A DNA stretch of 57,985 bases from Solirubrobacter deserti (lineage in GTDB: Bacteria; Actinomycetota; Thermoleophilia; Solirubrobacterales; Solirubrobacteraceae). The stretch is from contig NZ_JAPCID010000051.1 of assembly GCF_027587175.1 (NCBI RefSeq), forward strand, positions 1-57,985, written 5' to 3'. Within the stretch, counting starts at the first letter, position 1. Every line of letters starts with the position of its first letter. A program made the translations under genes and the position numbers. The notes under the pieces are model-generated. The model saw nothing but the letters and a program-made list of their open reading frames with translations, ran no database searches and was not told the DNA's origin. This document shows positions 22,078 to 30,942 of this stretch, piece after piece.

Positions 22078-22898
22078 ACGGACGCCTCCTGATCACTTGC
22101 CATGACCGGCACGGCATCGTCGCCGCCGTCGCCGGCTTCCTCGCCGCCTCCGGAGCCAACATCGTCAGCTCCGACCAGCACTCGACCGACCCCGAGGGCG
22201 GCGAGTTCTTCATGCGCATGGAGTTCAACCTCGCCCACGGCGACCTCGACGCGCTCGGCCGAGCGTTCTCGCAGGAGGTCGCGGAACGCTTCGACATGCG
22301 CTGGCGCCTCACCGACGGCTCCATCCCGAAGCGGATGGCGGTCCTCGTCTCCAAGGAGGACCACTGCCTCGTGGACCTGCTGTGGCGCCACCGCCGCGGC
22401 GAGCTCGACGCCACGATCCCGCTCGTCGCGTCCAACCACCCGGACTGGGCCAACGACGTGGGCACGTTCAACATCGCCTACCACCACCTCCCGTTCCCGA
22501 ACGAGCCCGAGCTGATCGAGCTGCTGCGCGGGAACTGCGACCTCGTCGTGCTCGCCCGCTACATGCGCATCCTCAGCGCCGACTTCCTCGAGCAGGTCGG
22601 CGTCCCGATCATCAACATCCACCACTCCTTCCTGCCGGCCTTCGCGGGCGCGAACCCGTACCAGCGCGCCTACGAGCGCGGCGTGAAGATCATCGGCGCG
22701 ACCGCCCACTACGTCACCGAGGAGCTTGACGCGGGCCCGATCATCGAGCAGGACGTCGCGCGCGTCACGCACCGCGAGCACGCCGACACGATGGTCCGCC
22801 TCGGCCGCGACATCGAGCGCACCGTGCTCGCCCGCGCCGTCAAGGCGCACCTCGACGACCGCGTGCTGATCTACGGCAACCGGACGGTGGTCTTCTAA
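22074..22898 (+). CDS. purU: formyltetrahydrofolate deformylase
   Basis: 274 aa. N-terminal ACT domain ([20 protein letters not shown]) and C-terminal formyltransferase fold with the catalytic Asn/His/Asp set: [13 protein letters not shown] and [12 protein letters not shown]. It hydrolyses 10-formyl-THF to formate and THF, balancing the one-carbon pool. GTG start at 22074 overlaps the LysR stop by 4 bp. It converges with the broken secreted-protein gene (4-bp overlap). Confidence 0.95.
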   Translation: MNGRLLITCHDRHGIVAAVAGFLAASGANIVSSDQHSTDPEGGEFFMRMEFNLAHGDLDALGRAFSQEVAERFDMRWRLTDGSIPKRMAVLVSKEDHCLVDLLWRHRRGELDATIPLVASNHPDWANDVGTFNIAYHHLPFPNEPELIELLRGNCDLVVLARYMRILSADFLEQVGVPIINIHHSFLPAFAGANPYQRAYERGVKIIGATAHYVTEELDAGPIIEQDVARVTHREHADTMVRLGRDIERTVLARAVKAHLDDRVLIYGNRTVVF

Positions 22899-25042
22899 CA
22901 GCGCGTCGCCGCGCACGCGCGCGCTCGGCTGGAGAAGACGCGCAGCGTCGTCGCCGAGCGGTTGTCGCTCAGGCGCGTCTCGGCCGTGGACGTGTGCACC
23001 GCGACGCGGTTGACGACGCGGCCGAGCAGCGGCGTCGTGTAGGTCGCGTGGAGCGTGACGCGCTGCCCGGGCGCGAGATCCCCGAGCCGGCAGCGCAGTG
23101 GCCGCGTGCCGCGGCAGCGCACGCCGGGCGGCGCCTCGACGTTGACCACGCGGTGCGTCGGCGGCTGCAGCTCCTCCGCGACCACGTCCTCCGCGGTCAC
23201 CGTCCCGGTGTTGGTCACGACCACCGTGGAGCGCGCCGGCCGGCCGCGCACGACCGCGCTCGGAGAGACGCGCTTGGTGATGCGCAGGTTGGTCCGCGGG
23301 TTGGCCTGCGAGGTCTCGCCGCGCCTGCCGCTGTCGCCGTCGCCGCCCTCACCGGGCGCATCGCCGGGCCGCCCCGGCGCGCCGCGCGCGAAGGCGTCCG
23401 TGAACGTGCACGACACGTCCGGCGTCTCGGCGGTCAGGCGCACGCGTACGCGGCCCTGCGCGCTGCCGAACGGCACGCCGTTACAGACGACGCCCTCGAG
23501 CCGCCAGGTGCCGTCTTCGCTGCCGGTCGGGGTGGTCTCCTGGATCTCATAGGTGCCGAGCGGCAGGCTGTCGGTCGTGTCGCCGGCGGCGGTTACGGGC
23601 ACCTCCGGGCGCGCCGTGGACGCCTGCTGGTGGAGCACGACCGGCGGCTCACGGTCGACCGGGCGGATGTCGAACCCGGTCGTGCCGGTCGCGCCGGTCG
23701 TGACCTTGCGCAGCCGGATCGAGCCCTCGGCGACGAACTCGTTGATGAACAGGCACACCGCGCCGGCGCCCGGTCCGATCGGGACCCGCAGCGGATCGGT
23801 GAACGGCGTCACGATCCGCCCGTTGCAGCGCACGGCGCGGCGCTCCCAGTGCCCACCCGGCTGGGCCACGGGCGACTCGCCGATCTCGTAGCGCCCGGTG
23901 GCAGAGGCGGCAGCCGCTCGTAGACCGGCACGTCGACGGCTGTCGTCGTCACCGGCGCCTCGGCCTGCAGACCGGGGCCGCGGATCAGGAAGTCGGTGCG
24001 CCCAGCCGTCCCGCGCGTGGCCTTGCCCACCGTGAGGCCGCTCGGTGCCGGCTCCAGCCCGTTGCGGTACGTGCACGTCACCGTGTCGCCGGCGGCGAGC
24101 GCGATCTCGGCGTCCGCGCTCTCGGCCGGCACCCCGATGCGGCTCGCCCCGGTCTGGGAGACGCAGCTGTGGTCGATCAGCGCCCAGCCCGGCTCCGCGA
24201 TCTCGTGCAACCGCCACGGCGTTCCGCCGGCCGACACGGCTGCGCGGTAGAACGTCTGAGCCGAGGGACGGCCGGGCGCGGCGGTCAGCGCGAAGCGGCC
24301 GTCGGCGTTGAAGGAGAGGTTGCCCTCGAACTGGAAGCGGTGCTCGGCGACGTCGGGCGGGGCGTCGAGCTGTTTGCGGACGACGATCGTGCCGCTCGTC
24401 GGCGGCGGCGTGACGTAGTAGGCGAAACAGAACACGTGCCGCGCGCCGAGTGGGTACGCGATGTACTCGACGTTGTCGCCGTTGTAGTTGTCGATCGCGC
24501 AGCGCAGCGCACCGAAGCCGTACTGGCTCGGGTACGGGCCGTTCAAGATCGGGTCGGCGGGCGTGCCGCCCTGCAGCCACAGCGTGCGCCGCGCCGCCAG
24601 GTCGGCTTCCGCGCCCGACAGCGAGAGCGTGACCGCGCCGCGAGCGTGCGACCGGTGCTCGCGCCCGCCGCGTTCAGGAGCGGCACGGACTCGCGCGTGA
24701 CGATCGAGTCGCTGAACGCTCCCGTGACGATCGACAGCGACCCCACGGCCCGCTGATGGCCCGCGACCGGTAGTTCGTCCCGAGCGTGAAGCGCCAGTCG
24801 GGCAGCGGCCGGCACTGCGGCTGGGCGTTCGCCTCCACGTCCGGATCAATGGGCTGCCCCGAGCGGTACGGCGTGTTCGGGCCGAGATCCTGCAGGCTCT
24901 CCTGGATGTCGTTGCGCGCGAGGTTCGCGGCGATCGCGGCGTAGCTCGGGCACGCGCGGGCGGCGAAGGTGACCGACAGCCGCGCCTGGGCCGACCCGGG
25001 CACGACCAGAACGGCGAACAAGGTGAGCACCATCCACCTCAC
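22895..25042 (-). pseudogene. large secreted DUF11-type surface protein, broken by three apparent 1-nt deletions
   Basis: A continuous protein of about 715 aa can be followed through four pieces in changing frames. It has a Sec signal peptide (MRWMVLTLFAVLVVPGSAQA) from 25042, then several immunoglobulin-like or prealbumin-like segments (for example TTGFDIRPVDREPP and DSLPLGTYEIQETTP), and a final DUF11 repeat (VVVTNTGTVTAEDVV...RLSDNRSATTL). Frame changes fall near 24750 (in a GGGG run), near 24640 and near 23900; each is explained by one missing base. The rest of the sequence is well conserved protein-like, so decay is recent or these are assembly errors. Secreted, probably cell-surface. 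Function unknown. Confidence 0.7.
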
Positions 25043-25075
25043 GCAATCAGCATAAGCCCAGATCGCTCAGTATGT

Positions 25076-26509
25076 CTAGCCGTCGACGACCAATGCGTCG
25101 AGGGGTCCGAGCAACCTGCGCGAGCGGCGGGACACACCGGGCAGCTTGACGAGGTGATGCGTCATCGCCGCGCCCGCGCGCCGTCGCTCGAGCTGCTCGC
25201 TCGCGATCGGATGCCACGCCTCGTCGATGAGCGTCGTGGGGTCGCCCGAAGCGTCCTCGCGCTCGAGGTGCTCGCGCCACAACGTCTCCCGGGTCGCGCG
25301 GGCGAGCGCCGGGTCGCACGTGACCACGTCGACCTCGGTGTCGTTGAACAGCGAGTGCTCGTTGAGGTTCGCGGAGCCGACGGCGAGCCACTCGTCGTCG
25401 ACGATCCCGATCTTGGCGTGCACGTACAGCGGGCCGGACTTCTCGCCCGAGCGGGACATGATCGTCGCGGCCAGGAAGTGCTTGCGCCCGTCGTCGGCGG
25501 CCACGAGCCGGCCGAGCATCCCGCGCGTGTCGTCCTGCCCGTTGTTGGCGCGGTGCGGGAGCAGGACCACGACCCGGAACTCGGGTGACGGGGGGTTGCG
25601 CAGCTTGGTCTCCAGGATGTGGACGATCTCCGGCGACCACAGGAACTGGTTCTCGAGGTAGATCAGCCGCTGCGCGCTGCGCAGCGCCCGCACGTAGGTC
25701 TCCAGCACCGAGAACTCGCCGCGCGGGAGCACGCGGTACGCGCCCTCGGGGACCGTGCGGACGAACTGCACCTCGGTCTCGCCCGCGGCGGGGACGTCGG
25801 TCGGCAGCTCGATCGCCTCCTTCGCGGTCGCCTCCCAGCGCATCGCGAAATGCGCGGCGACGTCGCGCACGATCGGCCCGCGCAGCAGCGCGGTCGCGTC
25901 GTGCCAGCCGATCTCCTCCTTGTACTCGTGCGCGTTGGTGTCGTAGCGGTCGCCCGCGAGCGTCGTGAGGTCGATGCCGCCCACGAACGCGAGCTCGTCG
26001 TCGACGATCACGAGCTTCTCGTGATGGCAGTGCATCAGGCGCGTGCACGAGTCCAGCTGGCACTGGATCTTCGTGCCCCGCACCAGCCGCTCGCGCGCGG
26101 GCCGCACCGCGCCCCGGCGGGGCTGGAAGACGGGCACGGGCGCGCCCGCCCACACGATCACCCGCACCGGCACGCGCTCGGCGACCTCGCCCAGCAGCTC
26201 GCGCACGCCGGTCGACTTGCGCGGGCCGGGATCGAAGTCGGGCTCCAGGTGCCAGGAGCACACGTGGACGTGACGTTGCGCGCCACGGATCGCCTCCGCC
26301 ATCCGCGGCAGCGCGTTCGCGCCGTCGATCAGCAGCTCCATCGAGTTGCCCATCCGGGGCGGCGCCCCGGTCTGTGCCCACAGCCCGGGGGTGGCGGGGG
26401 CGACGGCCCGCAGCTGGCCGTGGCGGCGCATCCGGCGCATGTGGTGGTGGATCATCGCCTGCTCGATCCCGCCGCCCACTGCTGCGTCGAAGCGATCGAG
26501 AACCCTCAT
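25076..26509 (-). CDS. phospholipase D-family protein (cardiolipin synthase-like)
   Basis: 477 aa with two HKD motifs: HCHHEKLVIVDDELAFVGG near residue 190 and HAKIGIVDDEWLAVGSANLNEHS near 385, the paired active site of the PLD superfamily (phosphatidyl transfer or phosphodiester hydrolysis). No N-terminal membrane helices of the classical Cls type are evident, so a soluble or peripheral PLD is possible. The ATG at 26507-26509 is 32 bp from the divergent prfB start. The frame stays open far upstream, inside prfB, but that part is an antisense shadow. Confidence 0.87.
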   Translation of the reverse strand: MRVLDRFDAAVGGGIEQAMIHHHMRRMRRHGQLRAVAPATPGLWAQTGAPPRMGNSMELLIDGANALPRMAEAIRGAQRHVHVCSWHLEPDFDPGPRKSTGVRELLGEVAERVPVRVIVWAGAPVPVFQPRRGAVRPARERLVRGTKIQCQLDSCTRLMHCHHEKLVIVDDELAFVGGIDLTTLAGDRYDTNAHEYKEEIGWHDATALLRGPIVRDVAAHFAMRWEATAKEAIELPTDVPAAGETEVQFVRTVPEGAYRVLPRGEFSVLETYVRALRSAQRLIYLENQFLWSPEIVHILETKLRNPPSPEFRVVVLLPHRANNGQDDTRGMLGRLVAADDGRKHFLAATIMSRSGEKSGPLYVHAKIGIVDDEWLAVGSANLNEHSLFNDTEVDVVTCDPALARATRETLWREHLEREDASGDPTTLIDEAWHPIASEQLERRRAGAAMTHHLVKLPGVSRRSRRLLGPLDALVVDG

Positions 26510-26541
26510 ACGAGACCGCGTACCCGCTAGCCTCATCGGCC

Positions 26542-27649
26542 ATGGCCTCCGATCAGAGCACCAACCAGCGCCTGGCCACTGTCCGCGAGCAGATGTCCCT
26601 GCTCTCGGACTATCTTTGACCCCGCTCAGATGCAGGAGCGCCTGAGCGCGCTCGAAGAGGAGATGGGGTCGGCGGGCTTCTGGGACAACCCGGACTACGC
26701 CGCGAAGGTCGGGGCCGAGCACACGCGTACGCAGCGCCGGCTGGAGAGCTTCGTCAAGCTGCAGGCCGACGCGGAGGACCTTGAAGGCCTGGCCGAGCTG
26801 GCCGAGGAGGACGAGGAGATCGCCGCCGAGCTCGAGGGCGCGATCGCGTCCGTCGAGGCGCGCCTGAGCGAGGCCGAGGAGCAGCGCCTGTTCACCGGCG
26901 ACTACGACGCGGGCGACGCGCTCGTGACCGTCAACGCGGGCGCGGGCGGCACGGACGCCCAGGACTGGGCCGAGATGGTGCTGCGCATGGAGATGCGCTG
27001 GGCCGAGTCCCGCGGCTTCAAGGTCGACTTGCTGGAGGCGAGCGCGGGGGAGGAGGCGGGCATCAAGTCCGCGACTTTCCAGGTCAGCGGCGACAACGCC
27101 TACGGGCTCTACAGCGCCGAGAAGGGCGTGCACCGGCTCGTGCGCCTGTCCCCGTTCGACTCGGCCAACCGGCGCCAGACGTCGTTCGCGGGCGTCGAGG
27201 TCGCGCCCGTGGTCGAAGAGGCGGGCGACATCGAGATCGACGACGACGACCTGCAGGTCGACACCTACCGCGCGTCCGGCGCCGGCGGCCAGCACGTCAA
27301 CAAGACCGACTCGGCCGTGCGCATCACGCACCGGCCGTCCGGCATCGTCGTCCAGTGCCAGAACGAGCGCTCGCAGTCCGCGAACCGCCAGACCGCGATG
27401 AACATGCTCCGCGCGAAGCTGATCGAGCGCCAGGAGGCCGAGCGCCAGGCCGAGATCGCCAAGGAGCGCGGCGAGGCGCAGGACGTGAACTTCGGCTCGC
27501 AGATCCGCTCGTACGTGCTGCACCCGTACACGATGGTCAAGGACCACCGGACCGACTTCGAGGTCGGCAACGCGAACGCCGTACTCGACGGCGACCTCGA
27601 CGGCTTCGTGCGCGCCTGGCTCGAAGCCAACGCGAAGTCTCGGGCCTAG
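26542..27649 (+). CDS. prfB: peptide chain release factor 2 with programmed +1 frameshift
   Basis: The first 25 codons (ATG 26542 to CTT 26614-26616) end at an in-frame TGA (26617-26619) in the classic context CTT TGA C. A +1 slip skips the T at 26617 and continues from GAC (26618) to 27649, giving 368 aa. RF2 itself recognises UGA, so low RF2 raises frameshifting: autoregulation known from E. coli and Bacillus. The second part has the RF2 tripeptide region LVRLSPFDSANRRQTSF and the GGQ motif GAGGQHVNKTDSAVRI for peptidyl-tRNA hydrolysis. The Shine-Dalgarno-like stimulator just before the slip site in E. coli is not obvious here. Convergent with marR (4-bp overlap). Confidence 0.95.
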
Positions 27650-28134
27650 CCGGCCGACAGCTTGGCGAGCAGCTTGCGCGTGATGCGCGCGAGCTGCTCG
27701 CGTTCGTCCGCGCTGATCGCGGACAGCCACTCGTGCTCGCGCGCGAGGTGCTCGGCGATCACGCGGTCGACGAGGTCGTGCCCCTGGTGGGTGAGCTCGA
27801 TCAGCAGCGCACGCCGGTCGGTCGTGTGCGGGACGCGGCGCAGCAGCCCCCGCTTCTCCAGGCGATCCAGGCGACCGGTCATCGTGCCCGTGGAGACGAG
27901 CAGTGACTCCGACAGCTGGCCCGGTGACAGCCGGCCGGCGCGGCGCAGCGTGAACAACACGTCGCCGTCGGCGACCTGAAGCCCGTGCTCCTTGGCGCTC
28001 TCGCCCAGCAGCGCCTCGATCCGGCGCCCGACGTGCAGCAGGCGCGCGATCACGGCCATCGCCTCCACGTCCTGCAGGTCGGGGCGGACGCGCGCCCACT
28101 GCGCGGCCAGGTCGTCCAGGCGGTCGGTCGGCAC
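27646..28134 (-). CDS. MarR-family transcriptional regulator
   Basis: About 162 aa. Winged HTH: VLFTLRRAGRLSPGQLSESLLVSTGTMTGRLDRLEKRGLLRR followed by the wing TTDRRALLIELTHQG. GTG at 28132-28134 is the preferred start because the alternative TTG at 28158 would start inside the operator. It is divergent from a cupin gene, with a 24-bp palindrome between them that it very likely binds, repressing both genes. Ligand unknown; many MarR proteins respond to phenolics or oxidants. Confidence 0.87.
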   Translation of the reverse strand: MPTDRLDDLAAQWARVRPDLQDVEAMAVIARLLHVGRRIEALLGESAKEHGLQVADGDVLFTLRRAGRLSPGQLSESLLVSTGTMTGRLDRLEKRGLLRRVPHTTDRRALLIELTHQGHDLVDRVIAEHLAREHEWLSAISADEREQLARITRKLLAKLSAG

Positions 28135-28152
28135 GCGGTCAAGAATAGCTCT

Positions 28153-28181
28153 TGACAAAGTATCTTGATCTCAAGATACTT
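28153..28181 (+). promoter_or_regulatory. MarR operator embedded in the cupin promoter
   Basis: An almost perfect 24-bp palindrome (28158-28181): arms AAGTATCTTGA and TCAAGATACTT around a 2-nt centre. For the cupin gene, a consensus -35 TTGACA (28153-28158) and -10 GATACT (28175-28180) with 16-bp spacing overlap the palindrome, so binding would block RNA polymerase. A second, weaker CTTG-N4-CAAG follows at 28179-28190. The predicted transcript start is only about 6 nt before the cupin ATG. Confidence 0.7.
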
Positions 28182-28192
28182 GGACTCAAGCT

Positions 28193-28681
28193 ATGAACCA
28201 ACTCATCCTCACACCGCACGAGACCGTCACCGTCGTCGAGCATGCGCCCGAGCGCCTGGTCGTCGACGTCACCTACGTCCCTGGAGGGAAGCAGCCACCC
28301 GCGCACTTCCATCCCGAGCAGGACGAGCACTTCGAGATCACCGGCGGGATCGTCGGCGTCAAGCTGCCGGGCGAACGGCTGGAGCTCGAGCGCGGCGCGG
28401 TGCTGGAGATCCCGCGCGGGACGCCGCACGTGCTCTGGAACGCAGGCACCGAGCCGGCCACGGCACGCTGGACGACCACGCCGGCCGGCCGCACGCTCGA
28501 CTGGTTCGCCAAGCTGGACGCCCTCAACCGCGAGCACGGCAAGCTGCCCGGGCTGCTCGCCTTCGCGCCGGTGCTGGTCGAGTTCGAGGACGTGTTCCGC
28601 GTCGTCGGCCCGCAGTTCGTCATCCGGACGCTGGCACGCTTCGGGCGCGGGGAGGGCGCGGCGCTGGAATCGACGGCGTGA
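28193..28681 (+). CDS. cupin-domain protein
   Basis: 162 aa. Single cupin barrel: first motif PPAHFHPEQDEHFEITGG with the His/His/Glu metal ligands, second motif PRGTPHVLWNAG with the fourth His, then an alpha-helical tail (LDWFAKLDALNREHG). Cupins of this type include dioxygenases and sugar or phenolic binding proteins; the substrate is not evident. Controlled by the divergent MarR gene, it is the likely effector of that response. Almost no 5' leader and no ribosome site, so translation is probably leaderless-like. Confidence 0.78.
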   Translation: MNQLILTPHETVTVVEHAPERLVVDVTYVPGGKQPPAHFHPEQDEHFEITGGIVGVKLPGERLELERGAVLEIPRGTPHVLWNAGTEPATARWTTTPAGRTLDWFAKLDALNREHGKLPGLLAFAPVLVEFEDVFRVVGPQFVIRTLARFGRGEGAALESTA

Positions 28682-28729
28682 ACCGGGTTAGGATCGCGGC
28701 GACCAGTCCACCAGTGAAGGGTTCCGCAC

Positions 28730-30091
28730 ATGTTCGAGCCCGGGACGTACCGCATCGCCGCCGACCTGTTGCGCGTCAGGAGCCGGAGCGACAAGGTGTT
28801 CAGGACGCTGTCGTGGGGCGACCGCCTGAAAGTGACCGGCGCCGACGCCGCCGGCCTGAATGTCGACGTCGACGGGCCGGCGCGGGTGAAGGCGCCGCCG
28901 GCGTCGGCACTCGTCAAGGAGGCTGACGCCCGGTCGCCGCAGGTCCTCAAGGTCGACTTCGTGGACGTCCAGCAGGGCGACGCAACCGTGCTCGAGACCG
29001 CGGACGGCGCCACGATGCTCGTCGACGGCGGAGAGAACCTGCTGTTCGCGCGCTACCTCGCCGGCCGCTTCCGGGGGACGACGAGCGCGGCGCCCAAACC
29101 GATCGACTGCATCGTGGTCTCGCACGGCGACGCCGACCACTTCGCGGGGCTCACGCGGATCTTCGGGACCGAGTCCGAGGCCCGCAAGCAGCTGTTCCTC
29201 GCCCCCGAGCGCATCTTCCACAACGGGATCGTGCGGCGCGCGGCGGAGCCCAAGCTCGGGGCCACCGTGAAGGTCGGGCGCCGGCGGGTGCTGACCGAGC
29301 TCCACGACGACGTCCGCACGCTTCCCACGGCCGACCTGAGCGACGGCTTCGCCGAGTGGCAGGCCGCCGTGAACGCGTGGTCGGCGCGCCGTCCGACGTT
29401 CCAGATGCGCCGCGTGCAGCGCGGAGATCACGCGCAGTTCGACTTCCTGCGCTCGCGCGGCGTGGACGTGCAGGTGCTGGGCCCGGTGACGATGGACGCC
29501 AACGGCGGCCCCGGGCTGCCGTGGCTCACGGACGAGGGCAAGACCATCAACGGGCACTCGGTCGTGCTGCTGGTGCGCTTCGGCAACGTGCGCTTCCTGC
29601 TGGCGGGCGACCTCAACACGGCGGCCGAGAAGACGCTGGTCGCCGACCACGAAGCGGGCACGATCGACCTGCGCGCGGACGTGCTGAAGGTCCCGCACCA
29701 CGGCTCGGCCGACTACCTGCCGGAGTTCCTGGAGCGCGTCGCGCCCGGTGTCTCGGTGGTGTCCTCGGGCGACGAGCGCGAGCACATCCACCCGCGCGCG
29801 ACGCTGCTCGCCGCGCTCGGCCGGCACGCCCGCCCGAGCCTGGCCGAGCCGGTGATGTTCATCACCGAGCTGGCCGCGTTCTTCAAGTCCGTCGGCCAGG
29901 CCGACACCGACGGGGACCGGCCGATCTGGGCGTTCGAACGCTCGGCGTTCGGGATCGTCCGCTGCCGCACCGACGGGCAGCGGCTGCTCGTGTACACCGA
30001 CACCGGCGTCAAGACCAAGAACGAGGCCTACGCGTTCACGGTCGCCGCCGACGGGACGATGGCCGAGGACAAGGTGAGCGTCGTGCCGTGA
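28730..30091 (+). CDS. stand-alone ComEC/Rec2-like metallo-beta-lactamase-fold hydrolase
   Basis: 453 aa. Residues ~1-65 form a small all-beta, SH3-like domain. The metallo-beta-lactamase fold follows: VDFVDVQQGDATVLE, the metal motif SHGDADHFAGL, HSVVLLVRFGNVRFLLAGDLN, VLKVPHHGSADYL and a late SSGDEREHIHPR. These match the C-terminal nuclease-like domain of ComEC, but the membrane channel part is absent and no signal peptide is seen, so it is cytoplasmic. Possible roles are nuclease or phosphodiesterase; the partner and substrate are unknown. It lies 48 bp after the cupin gene. Confidence 0.8.
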   Translation: MFEPGTYRIAADLLRVRSRSDKVFRTLSWGDRLKVTGADAAGLNVDVDGPARVKAPPASALVKEADARSPQVLKVDFVDVQQGDATVLETADGATMLVDGGENLLFARYLAGRFRGTTSAAPKPIDCIVVSHGDADHFAGLTRIFGTESEARKQLFLAPERIFHNGIVRRAAEPKLGATVKVGRRRVLTELHDDVRTLPTADLSDGFAEWQAAVNAWSARRPTFQMRRVQRGDHAQFDFLRSRGVDVQVLGPVTMDANGGPGLPWLTDEGKTINGHSVVLLVRFGNVRFLLAGDLNTAAEKTLVADHEAGTIDLRADVLKVPHHGSADYLPEFLERVAPGVSVVSSGDEREHIHPRATLLAALGRHARPSLAEPVMFITELAAFFKSVGQADTDGDRPIWAFERSAFGIVRCRTDGQRLLVYTDTGVKTKNEAYAFTVAADGTMAEDKVSVVP

Positions 30092-30107
30092 TTTTGGTCG
30101 CGTCGAC

Positions 30108-30113
30108 TATAAT
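30108..30113 (+). promoter_or_regulatory. consensus -10 element for leaderless nadC
   Basis: A perfect TATAAT lies 7 bp before the GTG at 30121, placing the expected transcript start at the start codon itself. No ribosome site precedes that GTG, in line with a leaderless mRNA. No clear -35 is visible at normal spacing. TTTTGGTC just upstream (30092-30099) recurs at 30836-30843 inside nadC, upstream of nadA, and might be a shared regulator half-site. Confidence 0.5.
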
Positions 30114-30120
30114 GGTCGGC

Positions 30121-30942
30121 GTGAACGAGATGATCGACCGCGCGCTCGCCGAGGATGTCGGCGACGGTGACGTGACGACCCTGGCGACCGTCGACGCCGC
30201 CGCGCGGGGCGTCGCCACCATCACCCAGAAGGCACCGGGGGTGATCTCGGGGCTGGAGGTGGCCGAGGCGGTGTTCGCGCGCCTGGACCCGGGGGCCGCG
30301 CTCGAGCGGCTCGGACCGGTGGGGGAGTGGCGTGAGGGCGGACCCGTGCTGCGCGTGACGGGCTCCGCGCGGGCGCTGCTCACGGCCGAACGGACCGCGC
30401 TGAACTTCCTCGGCCGGCTGTCGGGCGTCGCCACGGCGACGGCGCGCGTGGTGCGGTCGCTGCCCGAAGACGCCGCGCGCATCCTGGACACGCGCAAGAC
30501 CACGCCCGGTCTGCGGCTGCTCGAGAAGCAGGCGGTGGCCGACGGCGGCGGCGTCAACCATCGCATCGGGCTCTTCGACTTCATCCTCATCAAGGAGAAC
30601 CACTCCGAGCTGGCCGGCGGCGTCGGGGCGGCCGTGCGGCGCGCCCGCGCGGCGCGGCCCGACCTGCCGCTGGCGGTCGAGGTGCGCGACGCCGCGGAGA
30701 TCGCGGAGGCGCTGGAGGCCGGCGCGCCGCGGCTGCTGCTCGACAACATGACGCCGGACGAGGTCCGCGCGGCGGTCGCCCAGGTGGGTGGCCGCGCGGA
30801 GCTCGAGGTGTCCGGTGGCATAGACGAAAAGACAGTTTTGGTCTACGCGACCATTTCTGGTGTAGACTACGTGTCGATCGGCGCCCTGACCCATTCCGCG
30901 CCGGTCCTCGATCTGTCGCTGATCTTGGAGACCGTCCAGTGA
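30121..30942 (+). CDS. nadC: nicotinate-nucleotide pyrophosphorylase (quinolinate phosphoribosyltransferase)
   Basis: 273 aa, converts quinolinate and PRPP to nicotinate mononucleotide in de novo NAD synthesis. Motifs: ALAEDVGDGDVTT near the N-terminus, TALNFLGRLSGVAT, ARILDTRKTTPGLRLLEK with the phosphate-binding basic residues, and the C-terminal ELEVSGGID and YVSIGALTHSAP. GTG 30121 is chosen because of the TATAAT spacing and the family N-terminus; ATG 30112 lies on the -10. Its stop overlaps the nadA GTG (GTGA). nadB is not in the window. Confidence 0.94.
   Translation: MNEMIDRALAEDVGDGDVTTLATVDAAARGVATITQKAPGVISGLEVAEAVFARLDPGAALERLGPVGEWREGGPVLRVTGSARALLTAERTALNFLGRLSGVATATARVVRSLPEDAARILDTRKTTPGLRLLEKQAVADGGGVNHRIGLFDFILIKENHSELAGGVGAAVRRARAARPDLPLAVEVRDAAEIAEALEAGAPRLLLDNMTPDEVRAAVAQVGGRAELEVSGGIDEKTVLVYATISGVDYVSIGALTHSAPVLDLSLILETVQ
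30841..30867 (+). promoter_or_regulatory. AT-richer hairpin at the 3' end of nadC, upstream of nadA
   Basis: Arms GTCTAC-gcg-ACCA (30841-30853) and TGGT-GTAGAC (30858-30867) pair as a 10-bp stem with a 3-nt bulge and a TTTC loop. TGGTC-N5-GACCA (30839-30853) is an overlapping smaller dyad. It lies within nadC codons, about 70 bp before nadA, in a locally less GC-rich stretch with TTGGTC and TAGACT hexamers 19 bp apart. It may be an internal promoter/operator or chance. Confidence 0.3.

Noticed and set aside
25076-28099. 1007-codon open frame extending the phospholipase D gene upstream through prfB
   Set aside because: The extension is antisense to prfB and marR; the PLD family start is at 26509.
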